A stretch of DNA of 64,000 nucleotides, taken from Rubrivivax sp. A210 (GTDB lineage: Bacteria; Pseudomonadota; Gammaproteobacteria; Burkholderiales; Burkholderiaceae_C). Shown here piece by piece: positions 28,820 to 38,748 of the stretch (its first letter is position 1; each line of letters opens with the position of its first letter). A program made the translations under genes and the position numbers. The notes beneath the pieces are model-generated. The model was not told the origin of the DNA. It worked only from the letters and a program-made list of their open reading frames with translations, and made no database searches. The stretch lies in contig NZ_CAJGBN010000011.1 in NCBI RefSeq assembly GCF_904426505.1, positions 16,573 to 80,572 of the forward strand, written 5' to 3'.

Positions 28820-31144
28820 ATGAGCCGGAAAGCGACTCCGGCAGCATTTGGCCGGGGCGCCGCTCGTTGTTTCCTTCTGCTCAGTCCCTTGCAATGGCTG
28901 GTGGTGGGAGTGCTGGCGCTCAATCTGCTGGTGGCCCTGCTCGCCGCCACCCACCTGCGCAGTTCCCACCGGGCCGCGCACGAGCGCACTGCAACGGCCA
29001 CGCGCAACCTGGCGCGCTTGCTCGAACGCGATGTCTCGGCGGCGCTGGACCGCGTGGGCGTGGCGCTGGGCTCAACGTCGCACCAGCTCGAACACCAGCT
29101 GGTTGCTGGCACCATCGACCGAGGCAGCCTGTGGGCACTGCTCGACGCCGAGCTGGCGCTGGCGCCAGGGGCGAGCGATCTGGTCGTTTTCGACGCCGAA
29201 GGAGCCCAGGTCTGCGGCTTCCCTCGAAGCCGCTGCCGGCACATGAACATTGCCGACCGCGAGCACTTCCTGCGTCATCGCGAACAGCCGACCGACCTGC
29301 TGCTCTCCGGCCCGCTGGCCAACCGCATCGACGGCGAGTGGAGCCTGATCCTGTCGCGCGGGCTGCGCCGTCCTGACGGCGGCTTTGCCGGCGTGGCCAC
29401 GGCGGTCCTGCCCCTGGCGCGTTTCAAGGACTTGTTCGCAAGCCTGGAGCTGGGGGCCAACGGTGCGGTGTCGCTGCGCGGTAGCGACCTCAGGCTGCTG
29501 GCGCGCCACCCGGGCCCGCTGCGCATGGCCACCGAGGCCGAGAACCGCAAGGTGTCGCCCCAGCTGGCGGCCGCCGTCGCTGCAAAGCCGGCAGGCGGCA
29601 CCTATGTGGCCGCCACCGCGATCGATGGCATCGAGCGTGGCAATGCCTACCTGCGCTCCACCAGGTACCCGCTGTACGTGATCGTCGGGCTCGGTACGGC
29701 GGACTTTCTGGAGGATTGGCGCAGCGATCTGAAACGGGCACTGGCCATCGGCCTCTTGTTCCTGGCGGCTACCGGGGGCCTGTCGGCGATTGCCTGGACC
29801 CACTGGCGCCGCCGCGATGCCTACGAGGCGCGGCTGCGCAGCACGCTCGATGCGCTGACCGAAGGCGTCGTCTTCCAGCGGCAGGGCGGCCGCATCGTCG
29901 ATGCCAACCCGGCGGCCGAGCGCATCCTCGGCCTCAGCCGCGACCAGCTGCTGGGCCTGAGCTCGCTTGACCCGCGCTGGCTGGCGGTGGACGGGCAGGG
30001 GGCATCGCTGGCGGGCGATCGGCATCCGGCCATGCTCACGCTGAGCAGCGGGGCGCCCCAGCACCAGTTCATCATGGGCGTCAGGCTGCCCGGCGGCGAC
30101 ACCCGCTGGCTCAGCGTCAACACCTGCGCCGTGGGCAAAATTGACAGTGGCGGGGCACCGGCCGCCGTGGTGGCCTCATTCACCGACATCACCGCCAGCC
30201 GGCTCGCCGAGGGCCGGCTGCGCGACAGCGAGGCGCAGCTGCGCAGGATGAACAAGGACTTCGTCACCTTGCTGGAGTCGACGTCCGACTTCATCTACTT
30301 CAAGGACCAGGACAGCCGCATCCGCTTCTGCAGCCAGACCCTGGCGCGCATCACCGGCCATGCCAGTTGGCGCGACATGCTGGGCAAGCACGACCGCGAG
30401 ATCTTTCCGCCCGCGCTGGCCGCCGTCTACGAGATGGAGGAGGCGGCGGTCTTCGAGGAAGGCGTGGCGGTGCTCAACCGTGTCGACCCGTATGTCGACG
30501 CAGCCGGCCAGCCGGGCTGGGTCAACACCAACAAGTGGCCGGTCTTCGGCGACGACGGCCGCAGCGTGGTCGGCATCTTCGGCATCAGCCGCGTCGTCAC
30601 CGAGCAGAAGCGGCTCGAGGACGAACTGCGCCGCCTGGCCGCCACCGATGCCCTGACCGGCGTGGCCTCGCGGCGCAGCTTGCTGGAATCCGTGCAGCTG
30701 GAGCTGGCCCGGCTGGCCTGCCAGGCAGCCCAATCGTCCTCGGTGCTGATGTTCGATCTCGACCATTTCAAGGCGGTCAACGACCGCCACGGCCACGCCA
30801 CCGGCGATGCGGTGCTGCGTCACGTTGCCGGCCTGGCCGCGCAGGTGGCGCGCCCGGCGGACACCCTGGGCCGCCTGGGTGGCGAGGAGTTCGCGATGCT
30901 GCTGGCCGGCAGCGGCCTGGCCGATGCGAGGGTCATTGCCGAGCGGCTGAGAAGCCGCATTGCCCAAACCCCCCTGCAACTGGGCGGCCTCGGGGTCGGC
31001 ATCACCGTGAGCATCGGCGTCACCGCGCTCGACGCCGCGGACGCCACGCCGGAGCAGGTGCTGGCACGCGCCGACCAGGCGATGTACCGCGCCAAGCGCC
31101 TGGGCCGCAACCGGGTCGACGCAGAGCCGGCGCTGGCGGGCTGA
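28820..31144 (+). CDS. Membrane sensor diguanylate cyclase (sensor-PAS-PAS-GGDEF)
   Basis: The 774-residue protein has TM1 (about 24-44), a periplasmic ligand-sensing region of about 260 residues (dCACHE-like), and TM2 (about 308-328). Two PAS-type domains (about 340-460 and 475-600) and a GGDEF domain (about 605-770) follow. The active loop is GGEEF, and RPAD five residues before it is a product-inhibition I-site. It should make cyclic di-GMP from GTP in response to an unknown external signal. An HD-GYP phosphodiesterase lies 9.5 kb away. Confidence 0.92.
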   Translation: MSRKATPAAFGRGAARCFLLLSPLQWLVVGVLALNLLVALLAATHLRSSHRAAHERTATATRNLARLLERDVSAALDRVGVALGSTSHQLEHQLVAGTIDRGSLWALLDAELALAPGASDLVVFDAEGAQVCGFPRSRCRHMNIADREHFLRHREQPTDLLLSGPLANRIDGEWSLILSRGLRRPDGGFAGVATAVLPLARFKDLFASLELGANGAVSLRGSDLRLLARHPGPLRMATEAENRKVSPQLAAAVAAKPAGGTYVAATAIDGIERGNAYLRSTRYPLYVIVGLGTADFLEDWRSDLKRALAIGLLFLAATGGLSAIAWTHWRRRDAYEARLRSTLDALTEGVVFQRQGGRIVDANPAAERILGLSRDQLLGLSSLDPRWLAVDGQGASLAGDRHPAMLTLSSGAPQHQFIMGVRLPGGDTRWLSVNTCAVGKIDSGGAPAAVVASFTDITASRLAEGRLRDSEAQLRRMNKDFVTLLESTSDFIYFKDQDSRIRFCSQTLARITGHASWRDMLGKHDREIFPPALAAVYEMEEAAVFEEGVAVLNRVDPYVDAAGQPGWVNTNKWPVFGDDGRSVVGIFGISRVVTEQKRLEDELRRLAATDALTGVASRRSLLESVQLELARLACQAAQSSSVLMFDLDHFKAVNDRHGHATGDAVLRHVAGLAAQVARPADTLGRLGGEEFAMLLAGSGLADARVIAERLRSRIAQTPLQLGGLGVGITVSIGVTALDAADATPEQVLARADQAMYRAKRLGRNRVDAEPALAG

Positions 31145-31642
31145 TCAGAGCCGGGGCTGCCCCGCCAGCGGCAGCGCCGACACCACCAGCAGGCGCAGGG
31201 GCCGGGCATAGGCCGGGCTGGCGGCACGCAGCGTGGCCAGCAGGGCTGCGGCGATGGCAGGCTCGGGCTCGTTGGCCAGCAGCAGCGTCACTCGGCGCGG
31301 CCGGAAAGCGGCCGCGGCCTGCAGCGGGCCAGCGCGCCACCAGCCGCAGTCCCAGGGGGCCTCGGGCCCCAGGCGGTGCCCGGGCATTTGCTCCTGCACC
31401 AGGAGCTGCAGCCGCCAGGCCAGGCCGCGCCAGCGGCCCAGGCGCGCGAGTTCGTGGCTGCCATCCAGCGCGCAGGCCACGCCGTCCAGGCCCGCGTGCG
31501 GCGCGATGCTGGCGGCGCCGAAGGCTTCGGCGGCGTGCGCGCCCGCCTCGCACCAGGCGCGCAAGCGGGCGAGCAGGGCCGGGTCGGCCAGCGGTTGTGG
31601 GGCGGGCGGACGCATCAGGGCAAGATCGAAGCGGCGGGGCAT
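31145..31642 (-). CDS. Hypothetical protein
   Basis: The 165-residue product is not recognised. It begins MPRRFDLALMRPPAPQPLADPALLARLRAWCEAG and ends with two predicted hydrophobic strands (PRRVTLLLANEPEPAIAAALLATLRAASPAYARPLRLLVVSALPL). Its stop codon directly abuts the stop of the GGDEF gene (convergent). Open frames exist on the other strand, but this frame shows the better amino-acid composition. Confidence 0.5.
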   Translation of the reverse strand: MPRRFDLALMRPPAPQPLADPALLARLRAWCEAGAHAAEAFGAASIAPHAGLDGVACALDGSHELARLGRWRGLAWRLQLLVQEQMPGHRLGPEAPWDCGWWRAGPLQAAAAFRPRRVTLLLANEPEPAIAAALLATLRAASPAYARPLRLLVVSALPLAGQPRL

Positions 31643-31912
31643 GGGCGTGGGTTCGGGCGGAATGGATGACGGCAGGCTTGCCGTGCTGGGGCTGCGAGTC
31701 TCGCCGACTCGGTGCCAGCGGCGGCGCCCTCAGGCACCAGGGCCCATGACCCGCATGCGCAACGCTCGCGCTGTCGGCCTGTTGCTATGATGAATTTCTG
31801 CCTTCACGCTCATTCATGCCCTGGGTCTCGCCGTCGCCGAAGGCGTTGCTTGGCGGTGCTCGAAGCCTCATTCGTGCAGGCGTTTTGCGCACGACACGCA
31901 ACCCCCTGCCGC

Positions 31913-32752
31913 ATGACCGCCACGACAAGCCAGGCCCCCATCGGCATCTTCGACTCCGGCGTCGGCGGCCTGTCCGTGCTCGCCGCGCTGCGCGAGGCCA
32001 TGCCTGCCGAGGATTTCGTCTACGTGGCGGATTCCGGAAATGCGCCCTATGGCGACCAGGAACCGGAATTCATCGAGGCACGGGCGTTCGCGGTTTTCGA
32101 GTTCCTGCTGAAGATGGGAGCAAGGGCCGTCGTCATCGCCTGCAACACCGCCACCGCGGTGGCCGTACACAGGCTCAGGGCCGCATTCGCGGTTCCCATC
32201 GTGGCCATGGAGCCCGCCATCAAGCCCGCCGTCGCCATGTCCAGATCGCGGGTTGTGGGCGTCCTGGCCACGAGCCGGACCCTGGAGAGCCCGGCCGTGG
32301 CGCAGCTTTGCCGCGTATACGGTGCTGGCGCCAGGATCCTTCTCCAGCCCTGCCCGGGGCTCGTCGAGCGGATAGAAGCGGGCGATCTCGAGGGCGAATC
32401 GACGCGCAGCCTGTTGAGGCGGTACATCACCCCGCTGCTCGCCGAAGGCGCCGACACCCTGGTGCTGGGGTGTACCCACTACCCCTTCCTCACGCCGCAG
32501 ATTCGCGCGATCGCCGGCCCCGAGGTTCAGGTCATCGAACCTTCGGCCGCGGTGGCCCGGCAATTGAAGCGGCTCATGGCGGAAAACTCGGATGCGGCCG
32601 AAAGCGGCGCCAGGGGCCGCGTGCAGTTCTTCACCTCGGGCCGCACCGACGCCGTGCAAGCCGTCATCACGGCCCTGTGGCGCCAGCCTGTCGATGTGCA
32701 GCGCCTGCCCTGTTCGGGCGGCGAATCCGGTGCTGCTGAATCGAAGGCCTGA
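31913..32752 (+). CDS. murI: Glutamate racemase
   Basis: The 279-residue enzyme makes D-glutamate for peptidoglycan. Motifs are IGIFDSGVGGLSVLAAL (substrate and catalytic Asp), VVIACNTATAVAV (catalytic Cys), and LVLGCTHYPFLTPQIRAI (second catalytic Cys). The start at 31913 gives the usual N-terminus. Codon use differs from the neighbours: AGG/AGA arginine, GGA and GCA codons are more frequent, suggesting a different origin or relaxed bias. The 270 bp upstream contain no gene. Confidence 0.95.
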   Translation: MTATTSQAPIGIFDSGVGGLSVLAALREAMPAEDFVYVADSGNAPYGDQEPEFIEARAFAVFEFLLKMGARAVVIACNTATAVAVHRLRAAFAVPIVAMEPAIKPAVAMSRSRVVGVLATSRTLESPAVAQLCRVYGAGARILLQPCPGLVERIEAGDLEGESTRSLLRRYITPLLAEGADTLVLGCTHYPFLTPQIRAIAGPEVQVIEPSAAVARQLKRLMAENSDAAESGARGRVQFFTSGRTDAVQAVITALWRQPVDVQRLPCSGGESGAAESKA

Positions 32753-32791
32753 TGCCGTGCAAGCGGCAGGGTACCGGGCCCGGACAGGAAA

Positions 32792-32814
32792 AAGGCCTTG
32801 TGTGACAAGGCCTT
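32792..32814 (-). terminator. Rho-independent terminator after tRNA-Ala
   Basis: On the minus strand AAGGCCTTG-TCACA-CAAGGCCTT forms a 9-bp perfect stem followed by TTT (32789-32791) and CC. It lies 8 bp beyond the tRNA 3' end. Confidence 0.85.
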
Positions 32815-32822
32815 GGTGTGTG

Positions 32823-32898
<76 letters not shown>

Positions 32899-32995
32899 CA
32901 CGCGAGCCCGCAAGTTTAGCACTGCCGTGAGGGCCCCCCGGCTTGACGCGCCTCGCGTTTAACATCGCCGCGCCTCAGACCCCCGGAGACCGCCG

Positions 32996-33865
32996 ATGCG
33001 CAACCGACTCGATCCGCCATGGCTGGACGCCCAGTACAACAACCGCGCCCTCGTGCCCAACCACGCGCATCTGCTGGACAACTGGGCGCGCGCCTCGGCG
33101 GCGGCGCGCGCCGGCTCGCCGGCTGCGTTGCTCGATGTGCGCTACGGCGACGAGCAGGGGCAGACGCTGGATCTGTTTCCGGCCCTCGCGCCGCGCACGC
33201 AGCCCGCGCCAGTGCTGATCTACATCCATGGCGGCTACTGGCGCGCGCTCGACAAGTCCGATCATTCCTTCGTCGCGCCCGCCTTCAACGCCGATGGCGC
33301 GATGGTGGTGGTGCCGAACTACGCGCTCTGTCCCGCCGTGAGCATCGAGCAGATCGTGCTGCAGCTGGTGCAGGCCGTTGCTTGGGTCTGGCGCCATGCT
33401 GCTGCCCATGGCGGCGACCCATCGTGCATCGCGCTGGCCGGGCATTCAGCCGGCGGCCATCTGGCGACCATGCTGCTGAGCTGCCGCTGGAAGGAAGTGG
33501 CCGACGACCTGCCGACCCAGCCGGTGACTGGCGCGCTGGCGATCTCGGGCCTCTACGACCTGGAGCCGCTGCGCCACACGCCCTTTCTGCAGGCAGATCT
33601 TCAGCTCACGCCGGCTGCGGTGGCGCGGCTGAGCCCGGCCTTCTTCCCGCGGCCCAAGGGCGCCAAGCTCTACACCGCCGTGGGGCTGGACGAGAGCGAG
33701 GAATTCCAGCGCCAGAACCGCCTGATCCGCGATGTCTGGGGCCCTACGGCGGTGCCGGTGTGCGAGAGCCTGGCGGGGGCCAACCACTTCACCGTGCTGC
33801 AGAGCCTGGCCGATCCCGCCGGCCGGCTGCACGAACTGGCCCTGCGCCTGCTGCAACTGCACTGA
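32996..33865 (+). CDS. Alpha/beta-fold hydrolase (HSL/kynurenine formamidase-like)
   Basis: The 289-residue enzyme has the oxyanion motif [10 protein letters not shown] and the nucleophile elbow GHSAGGHLA. The catalytic histidine is probably in GANHFTVL near residue 262, and the acid in the [12 protein letters not shown] region. This is the HSL-type esterase family that includes bacterial kynurenine formamidases. The substrate is not known. It lies alone between the tRNA and rubrerythrin genes. Confidence 0.88.
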   Translation: MRNRLDPPWLDAQYNNRALVPNHAHLLDNWARASAAARAGSPAALLDVRYGDEQGQTLDLFPALAPRTQPAPVLIYIHGGYWRALDKSDHSFVAPAFNADGAMVVVPNYALCPAVSIEQIVLQLVQAVAWVWRHAAAHGGDPSCIALAGHSAGGHLATMLLSCRWKEVADDLPTQPVTGALAISGLYDLEPLRHTPFLQADLQLTPAAVARLSPAFFPRPKGAKLYTAVGLDESEEFQRQNRLIRDVWGPTAVPVCESLAGANHFTVLQSLADPAGRLHELALRLLQLH

Positions 33866-34011
33866 CACGCCAGGCCACGGCACCGGCAGCCTGACCCCGA
33901 GGCCCGCACAGCTGCCGGGCTCAGGCCTCGCCCGGCGGGCCGGCCTGGCGTATCGTGCTGCAGCGCCGGCACCGGCAACCCCGTCAACCTCACGGACATC
34001 AGGAGCGCCCC

Positions 34012-34434
34012 ATGGGCTTGAAAGGCACGAAGACCGAGCAGAACCTGAAGGATGCCTTCGCCGGCGAATCCCAGGCCAACCGCCGCTACCTGTATTTCGC
34101 GAGCAAGGCCGACGTGGAAGGGCAGAACGATGTCGCCACGCTGTTTCGCTCCACCGCCGAGGGCGAGACCGGCCACGCCCACGGCCATCTCGAGTTCCTC
34201 GAAAGCGGTTCCGGCGACCCGACCACCGGCCTGCCCATAGGTCACAGCCGCCTGAACCTGGCCGCCGCCGTGGCCGGCGAGACCCACGAGTACACCGACA
34301 TGTACCCCGGCATGGCCAGGACTGCGCGCGAAGAGGGCTTCGACGAGATCGCCGACTGGTTCGAGACCCTGGCCAAAGCCGAGCGCTCCCACGCCAACCG
34401 CTTCCAGAAGGCGCTCGACACCCTGGTTGATTGA
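34012..34434 (+). CDS. Rubrerythrin (without rubredoxin domain)
   Basis: The 140-residue ferritin-like protein starts [34 protein letters not shown], the rubrerythrin opening. The di-iron ligands are in [31 protein letters not shown] and [16 protein letters not shown]. The C-terminal rubredoxin domain is absent. It likely reduces peroxide with an external electron donor. The ATG at 34012 follows CAGGAGCG. Confidence 0.92.
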   Translation: MGLKGTKTEQNLKDAFAGESQANRRYLYFASKADVEGQNDVATLFRSTAEGETGHAHGHLEFLESGSGDPTTGLPIGHSRLNLAAAVAGETHEYTDMYPGMARTAREEGFDEIADWFETLAKAERSHANRFQKALDTLVD

Positions 34435-34549
34435 GGGCCGCTGGTTACTGCGCAAGCCTGGTTGACGCGACCGCCTCCAGACGGCGGCATGGCCCCGGCT
34501 TGCTGCCACACTTGCGGCCCCGCGACCCGCAATCTTGCAAGGAGCCCCG

Positions 34550-35845
34550 ATGACCACCCCGCGCCGCTTCGAAACCCTGGCCGTCCACGCCGGCTACACG
34601 CCCGACCCCACGACCAAGGCCGTGGCCGTGCCGCTGTACCAGACCGTGGCCTATGCCTTCGACAGCGCCCAGCACGGCGCCGACCTTTTTGACCTCAAGG
34701 TGCCGGGCAACATCTACACCCGCATCATGAACCCGACGCAGGACGTGCTCGAGCAGCGCGTGGCGGCGCTCGAAGGCGGCATCGCGGCGCTGGCCCTGGC
34801 CTCGGGCCAGGCGGCGGTGACCTATTCCATCCTCACCATCGCCGAGGCCGGCGACAACATCGTCGCCAGCAGCGCGCTCTACGGCGGCACCTACAACCTG
34901 TTTGCGCACACGCTGCCGCAGTACGGCATCAACACGCGCTTTGCCGACTACCGCCGGCCCGAGAGCTTCGAGCCGCTGATCGACGCCAGGACCAAGGCCA
35001 TCTTCGTCGAGAGCCTGGGCAACCCGCAGGGCAATGTCACCGACATCGCCGCCATCGCCGCCATCGCCCACCGCCACGGCGTGCCGCTGATCGTCGACAA
35101 CACGGTGGCCACGCCTTATCTCAGCCGCCCCATCGAGCATGGCGCCGATATCGTCGTGCACTCGCTCACCAAGTACCTGGGCGGCCATGGCACCAGCGTC
35201 GGCGGCGCCATCGTCGACAGCGGCAAGTTCCCCTGGGCCCAGCACAAGGAGCGTTTCAAGCGCCTCAACGAGCCCGACGTCAGCTACCACGGCGTCGTCT
35301 ACACCGAGGCCCTGGGCGCGGCGGCCTACATCGGCCGTGCCCGCGTGGTGCCGCTGCGCAACATCGGCGCCGCGATCTCGCCCTTCAACGCATGGCTCAT
35401 CCTGCAGGGCATTGAGACGCTGTCGCTGCGCGTCGACCGCATCAGCGACAACACGCTGGCCGTGGCCCGCTACCTGAAGGGTCACGCCAAGGTGGGCTGG
35501 GTCAACTACGCCGGCCTCGAAGACCACCCCGACCATGCGCTGGTGGGCAAGTACCTTTCGGGCAAGGCCTCGGGGCTGATGACCTTCGGTGTCAAGTGCG
35601 CGCCGGGCGAGGGCCGCGCCGCGGGTGCGCGCTTCCTCGACGCGCTGCAGCTCTTCACGCGCCTGGTCAACATCGGCGACGCCAAGAGCCTGGCCACCCA
35701 CCCGGCCAGCACCACCCACCGCCAGCTCTCGCCGGCCGAGCTGGAAAAGGCCGGCGTCAGCGAAGACACGGTGCGGCTGTCGGTGGGCATCGAGCACATC
35801 GCCGACCTCGTCGCCGATCTCGAACAGGCGCTGGCCGCGGTCTAG
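34550..35845 (+). CDS. metY: O-acetylhomoserine sulfhydrylase
   Basis: The 431-residue PLP enzyme of the Cys/Met metabolism family makes homocysteine from O-acetylhomoserine and sulfide. Key parts are [63 protein letters not shown], and the PLP lysine in [16 protein letters not shown]. Length fits the O-acetylhomoserine family rather than cystathionine synthases. Its TAG stop overlaps the stop of the convergent thioredoxin-like gene. Confidence 0.93.
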   Translation: MTTPRRFETLAVHAGYTPDPTTKAVAVPLYQTVAYAFDSAQHGADLFDLKVPGNIYTRIMNPTQDVLEQRVAALEGGIAALALASGQAAVTYSILTIAEAGDNIVASSALYGGTYNLFAHTLPQYGINTRFADYRRPESFEPLIDARTKAIFVESLGNPQGNVTDIAAIAAIAHRHGVPLIVDNTVATPYLSRPIEHGADIVVHSLTKYLGGHGTSVGGAIVDSGKFPWAQHKERFKRLNEPDVSYHGVVYTEALGAAAYIGRARVVPLRNIGAAISPFNAWLILQGIETLSLRVDRISDNTLAVARYLKGHAKVGWVNYAGLEDHPDHALVGKYLSGKASGLMTFGVKCAPGEGRAAGARFLDALQLFTRLVNIGDAKSLATHPASTTHRQLSPAELEKAGVSEDTVRLSVGIEHIADLVADLEQALAAV

Positions 35846-36213
35846 CGACCCAGTTCGCGGCAGAGGCGCGCGGCAAAGGCCAGCGCCTCGGGCGTGGCGC
35901 CCGGCGCCACGCCGCCGCCGGCGTCGTCCAGCAGCGAGCGCAGCAGCCGCTGCACGGCCTCGGGTTGGGGCGTCACCGGGCCGGCAAAGCGCAGGCGGCG
36001 GCCGGCGTCGACGACAACCAGGGTGGGGAAGGTCTCGACGTCGTAGTCGCCCACCAGCTCGGACTCGTCCTCGATGTCGATCCAGCGCAGGCGCAAGGCC
36101 GCGCCTTGTGTCGCCATTTCGTCCACCACGGCGGCCAGCACCTCGGTGTAGCCATTGCATAGTCGGCACCAGCCGGCGCACAGGCAGGCGATGGCGAGGG
36201 CGGGCTTGTCCAT
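35842..36213 (-). CDS. Thioredoxin-family protein
   Basis: The 123-residue product starts MDKPALAIACLCAGWCRLCNGYTEVL; WCRLC is a CxxC redox site in the thioredoxin position. The thioredoxin cis-proline is present in VETFPTLVVVDAG. It is a probable thiol-disulfide exchange protein. Starts at 36213, 36222 or 36261 are possible; 36213 places the fold directly after the start. It lies after the cysE gene and ends on a CTAG shared with metY. Confidence 0.8.
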   Translation of the reverse strand: MDKPALAIACLCAGWCRLCNGYTEVLAAVVDEMATQGAALRLRWIDIEDESELVGDYDVETFPTLVVVDAGRRLRFAGPVTPQPEAVQRLLRSLLDDAGGGVAPGATPEALAFAARLCRELGR

Positions 36214-36279
36214 GACAGGCATTGTGCCGGCGCACTGCCGTCGGCGCGCGGCCAGGGCCAATGATCCCCGGCCGCGTGC

Positions 36280-37242
36280 TCAGGCCGGGCGCGACTGTGT
36301 GTCGGCCTGGCTGACCTGGCTGCCCGGCGGCACGCCGTGGGTGAGCCAGACATTGCCGCCTATCACCGAGCCGCGGCCTATCGTCACGCGACCCAGCACG
36401 GTGGCGCCGGCATAGATGACGACCTCGTCCTCCACCACCGGATGGCGGGGCTGGCCCTTCTTCAAGCTGCCGTCCTCGGCCACGGCAAAGCTCTTGGCGC
36501 CCAGCGTGACGTTTTGGTAGATGCGCACGCGCTCGCCGATGACCGCCGTCTCGCCGATCACGACGCCGGTGCCATGGTCGATGAAGAAGCCGGCCGCGAT
36601 GGTGGCGCCCGGGTGGATGTCGACGCCGGTCTCGGCGTGCGCCAGTTCGGCGATCACCCGCGCCAGCAGCGGCACGCCCAGGCGGTAGAGCTCGTGCGCG
36701 ATGCGGTGGCTGATGGTGGCGCGGATGCCGGGGTAGCACAGCAGCACCTCGTCGACGCTGCGCGCCGCCGGGTCGCCACGGAAGGCGGCCAGCACATCGC
36801 TGTCGAGCACGGTGCGGATGGCCGGCAGGGCCTGGGCAAACTCGGCGACGATGCGCCGGGCTCTGGCCTCGGTGTCGCCGCCGGCCAAGGTGTCGGTGGC
36901 GGCGCCGGGCTCGTGGCGGGCCGTGTGGCGCAGTTCCAGCGCCACCTGGCCGTGCAGGCCGGCCAGCACGCTGGCCAGGGTGTGGCCGACGTAGTAGTCC
37001 TCGCTCTCGGGGCGCAGGTCGTGCGGGCCCAGGCGCATCGGGAAGAGGGCGCCGCGCAGCCCCTCCACCACGCCGGCCAGGATCTCGCGCGAGGGCAGGT
37101 CGCGCCCGCCGGCCTCGCCAGCGCGGCCCTGGCTGGCCCGCCACTGCTGGCGCGCGCTGCGCAGGCCGGCCACCACGGCGCCGAGTTCGGCCAGCACCGG
37201 GCCGCGCGGCGCGGGTGGAGTGTCGGTGTCGCGGTCGGACAT
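36280..37242 (-). CDS. cysE: Serine O-acetyltransferase
   Basis: The 320-residue protein has a helical N-terminal domain and a C-terminal left-handed beta helix with hexapeptide repeats. The active motifs ELAHAETGVDIHPGATIAAGFFIDHGTGVVIGETAVIG are of the EpsC/CysE type. It makes O-acetylserine from serine and acetyl-CoA for the cysteine synthase just upstream. The start at 37242 is 10 bp after the cysK stop, so both form a two-gene operon. Confidence 0.92.
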   Translation of the reverse strand: MSDRDTDTPPAPRGPVLAELGAVVAGLRSARQQWRASQGRAGEAGGRDLPSREILAGVVEGLRGALFPMRLGPHDLRPESEDYYVGHTLASVLAGLHGQVALELRHTARHEPGAATDTLAGGDTEARARRIVAEFAQALPAIRTVLDSDVLAAFRGDPAARSVDEVLLCYPGIRATISHRIAHELYRLGVPLLARVIAELAHAETGVDIHPGATIAAGFFIDHGTGVVIGETAVIGERVRIYQNVTLGAKSFAVAEDGSLKKGQPRHPVVEDEVVIYAGATVLGRVTIGRGSVIGGNVWLTHGVPPGSQVSQADTQSRPA

Positions 37243-37252
37243 CGCTTTGCCC

Positions 37253-38227
<975 letters not shown>

Positions 38228-38406
38228 GGTTTCGGCCTCGGTATGGGGTCTGGATTGGCGCATCGCCGCGCCACCGGCTGAAGTGTGCACGCACGGGCGC
38301 GCGGTCGTGATCGACTGCGAAATCTACCCTGCAGTGCCGAACTCCCCAGGCGGCCTGCGGCGTGCTAGCGTGCCGGCCCGAATCGAACGCCAGCCCGGAG
38401 CCCGCC

Positions 38407-38694
38407 ATGCCCGAACCAAGTTACGAAGACTTCCGCCACCAGGCCCTCGCCTGCGGCTTTGATGAGGTGCTGGTGCGCGAGTGGGCCGCCGGCCAGGTGT
38501 TGGCCACCCACACCCACGCTTTCGCCGTGAGCGCTCGCGTGGTGCGCGGGGAGTTCGTGCTCGGCTGCGAGGGACGCGAGCAGCGCCTGCAGGCCGGCGA
38601 CAGCTTCGAGCTGCCAGGCGGGCAGCCGCACTCCGAGCACTACGGCCCCGAAGGCGCCACCGTGTGGGTGGCGCGCCGCCACGGCCCGGCCTGA
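38407..38694 (+). CDS. Small cupin-domain protein
   Basis: The 95-residue single cupin has ATHTHAFAVSARVVRGEFVLGCEG (metal histidines HxH and E) and GDSFELPGGQPHSEHYGPEG (second motif with a histidine). The substrate is unknown. The ATG at 38407 follows a GGAGCCCGCC ribosome-binding region. Confidence 0.85.
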   Translation: MPEPSYEDFRHQALACGFDEVLVREWAAGQVLATHTHAFAVSARVVRGEFVLGCEGREQRLQAGDSFELPGGQPHSEHYGPEGATVWVARRHGPA

Positions 38695-38748
38695 GCCCGG
38701 TCTCGGCCCAGCCCGGCCCGACCCAACGGGGTCGCCTCCTACAATGCC

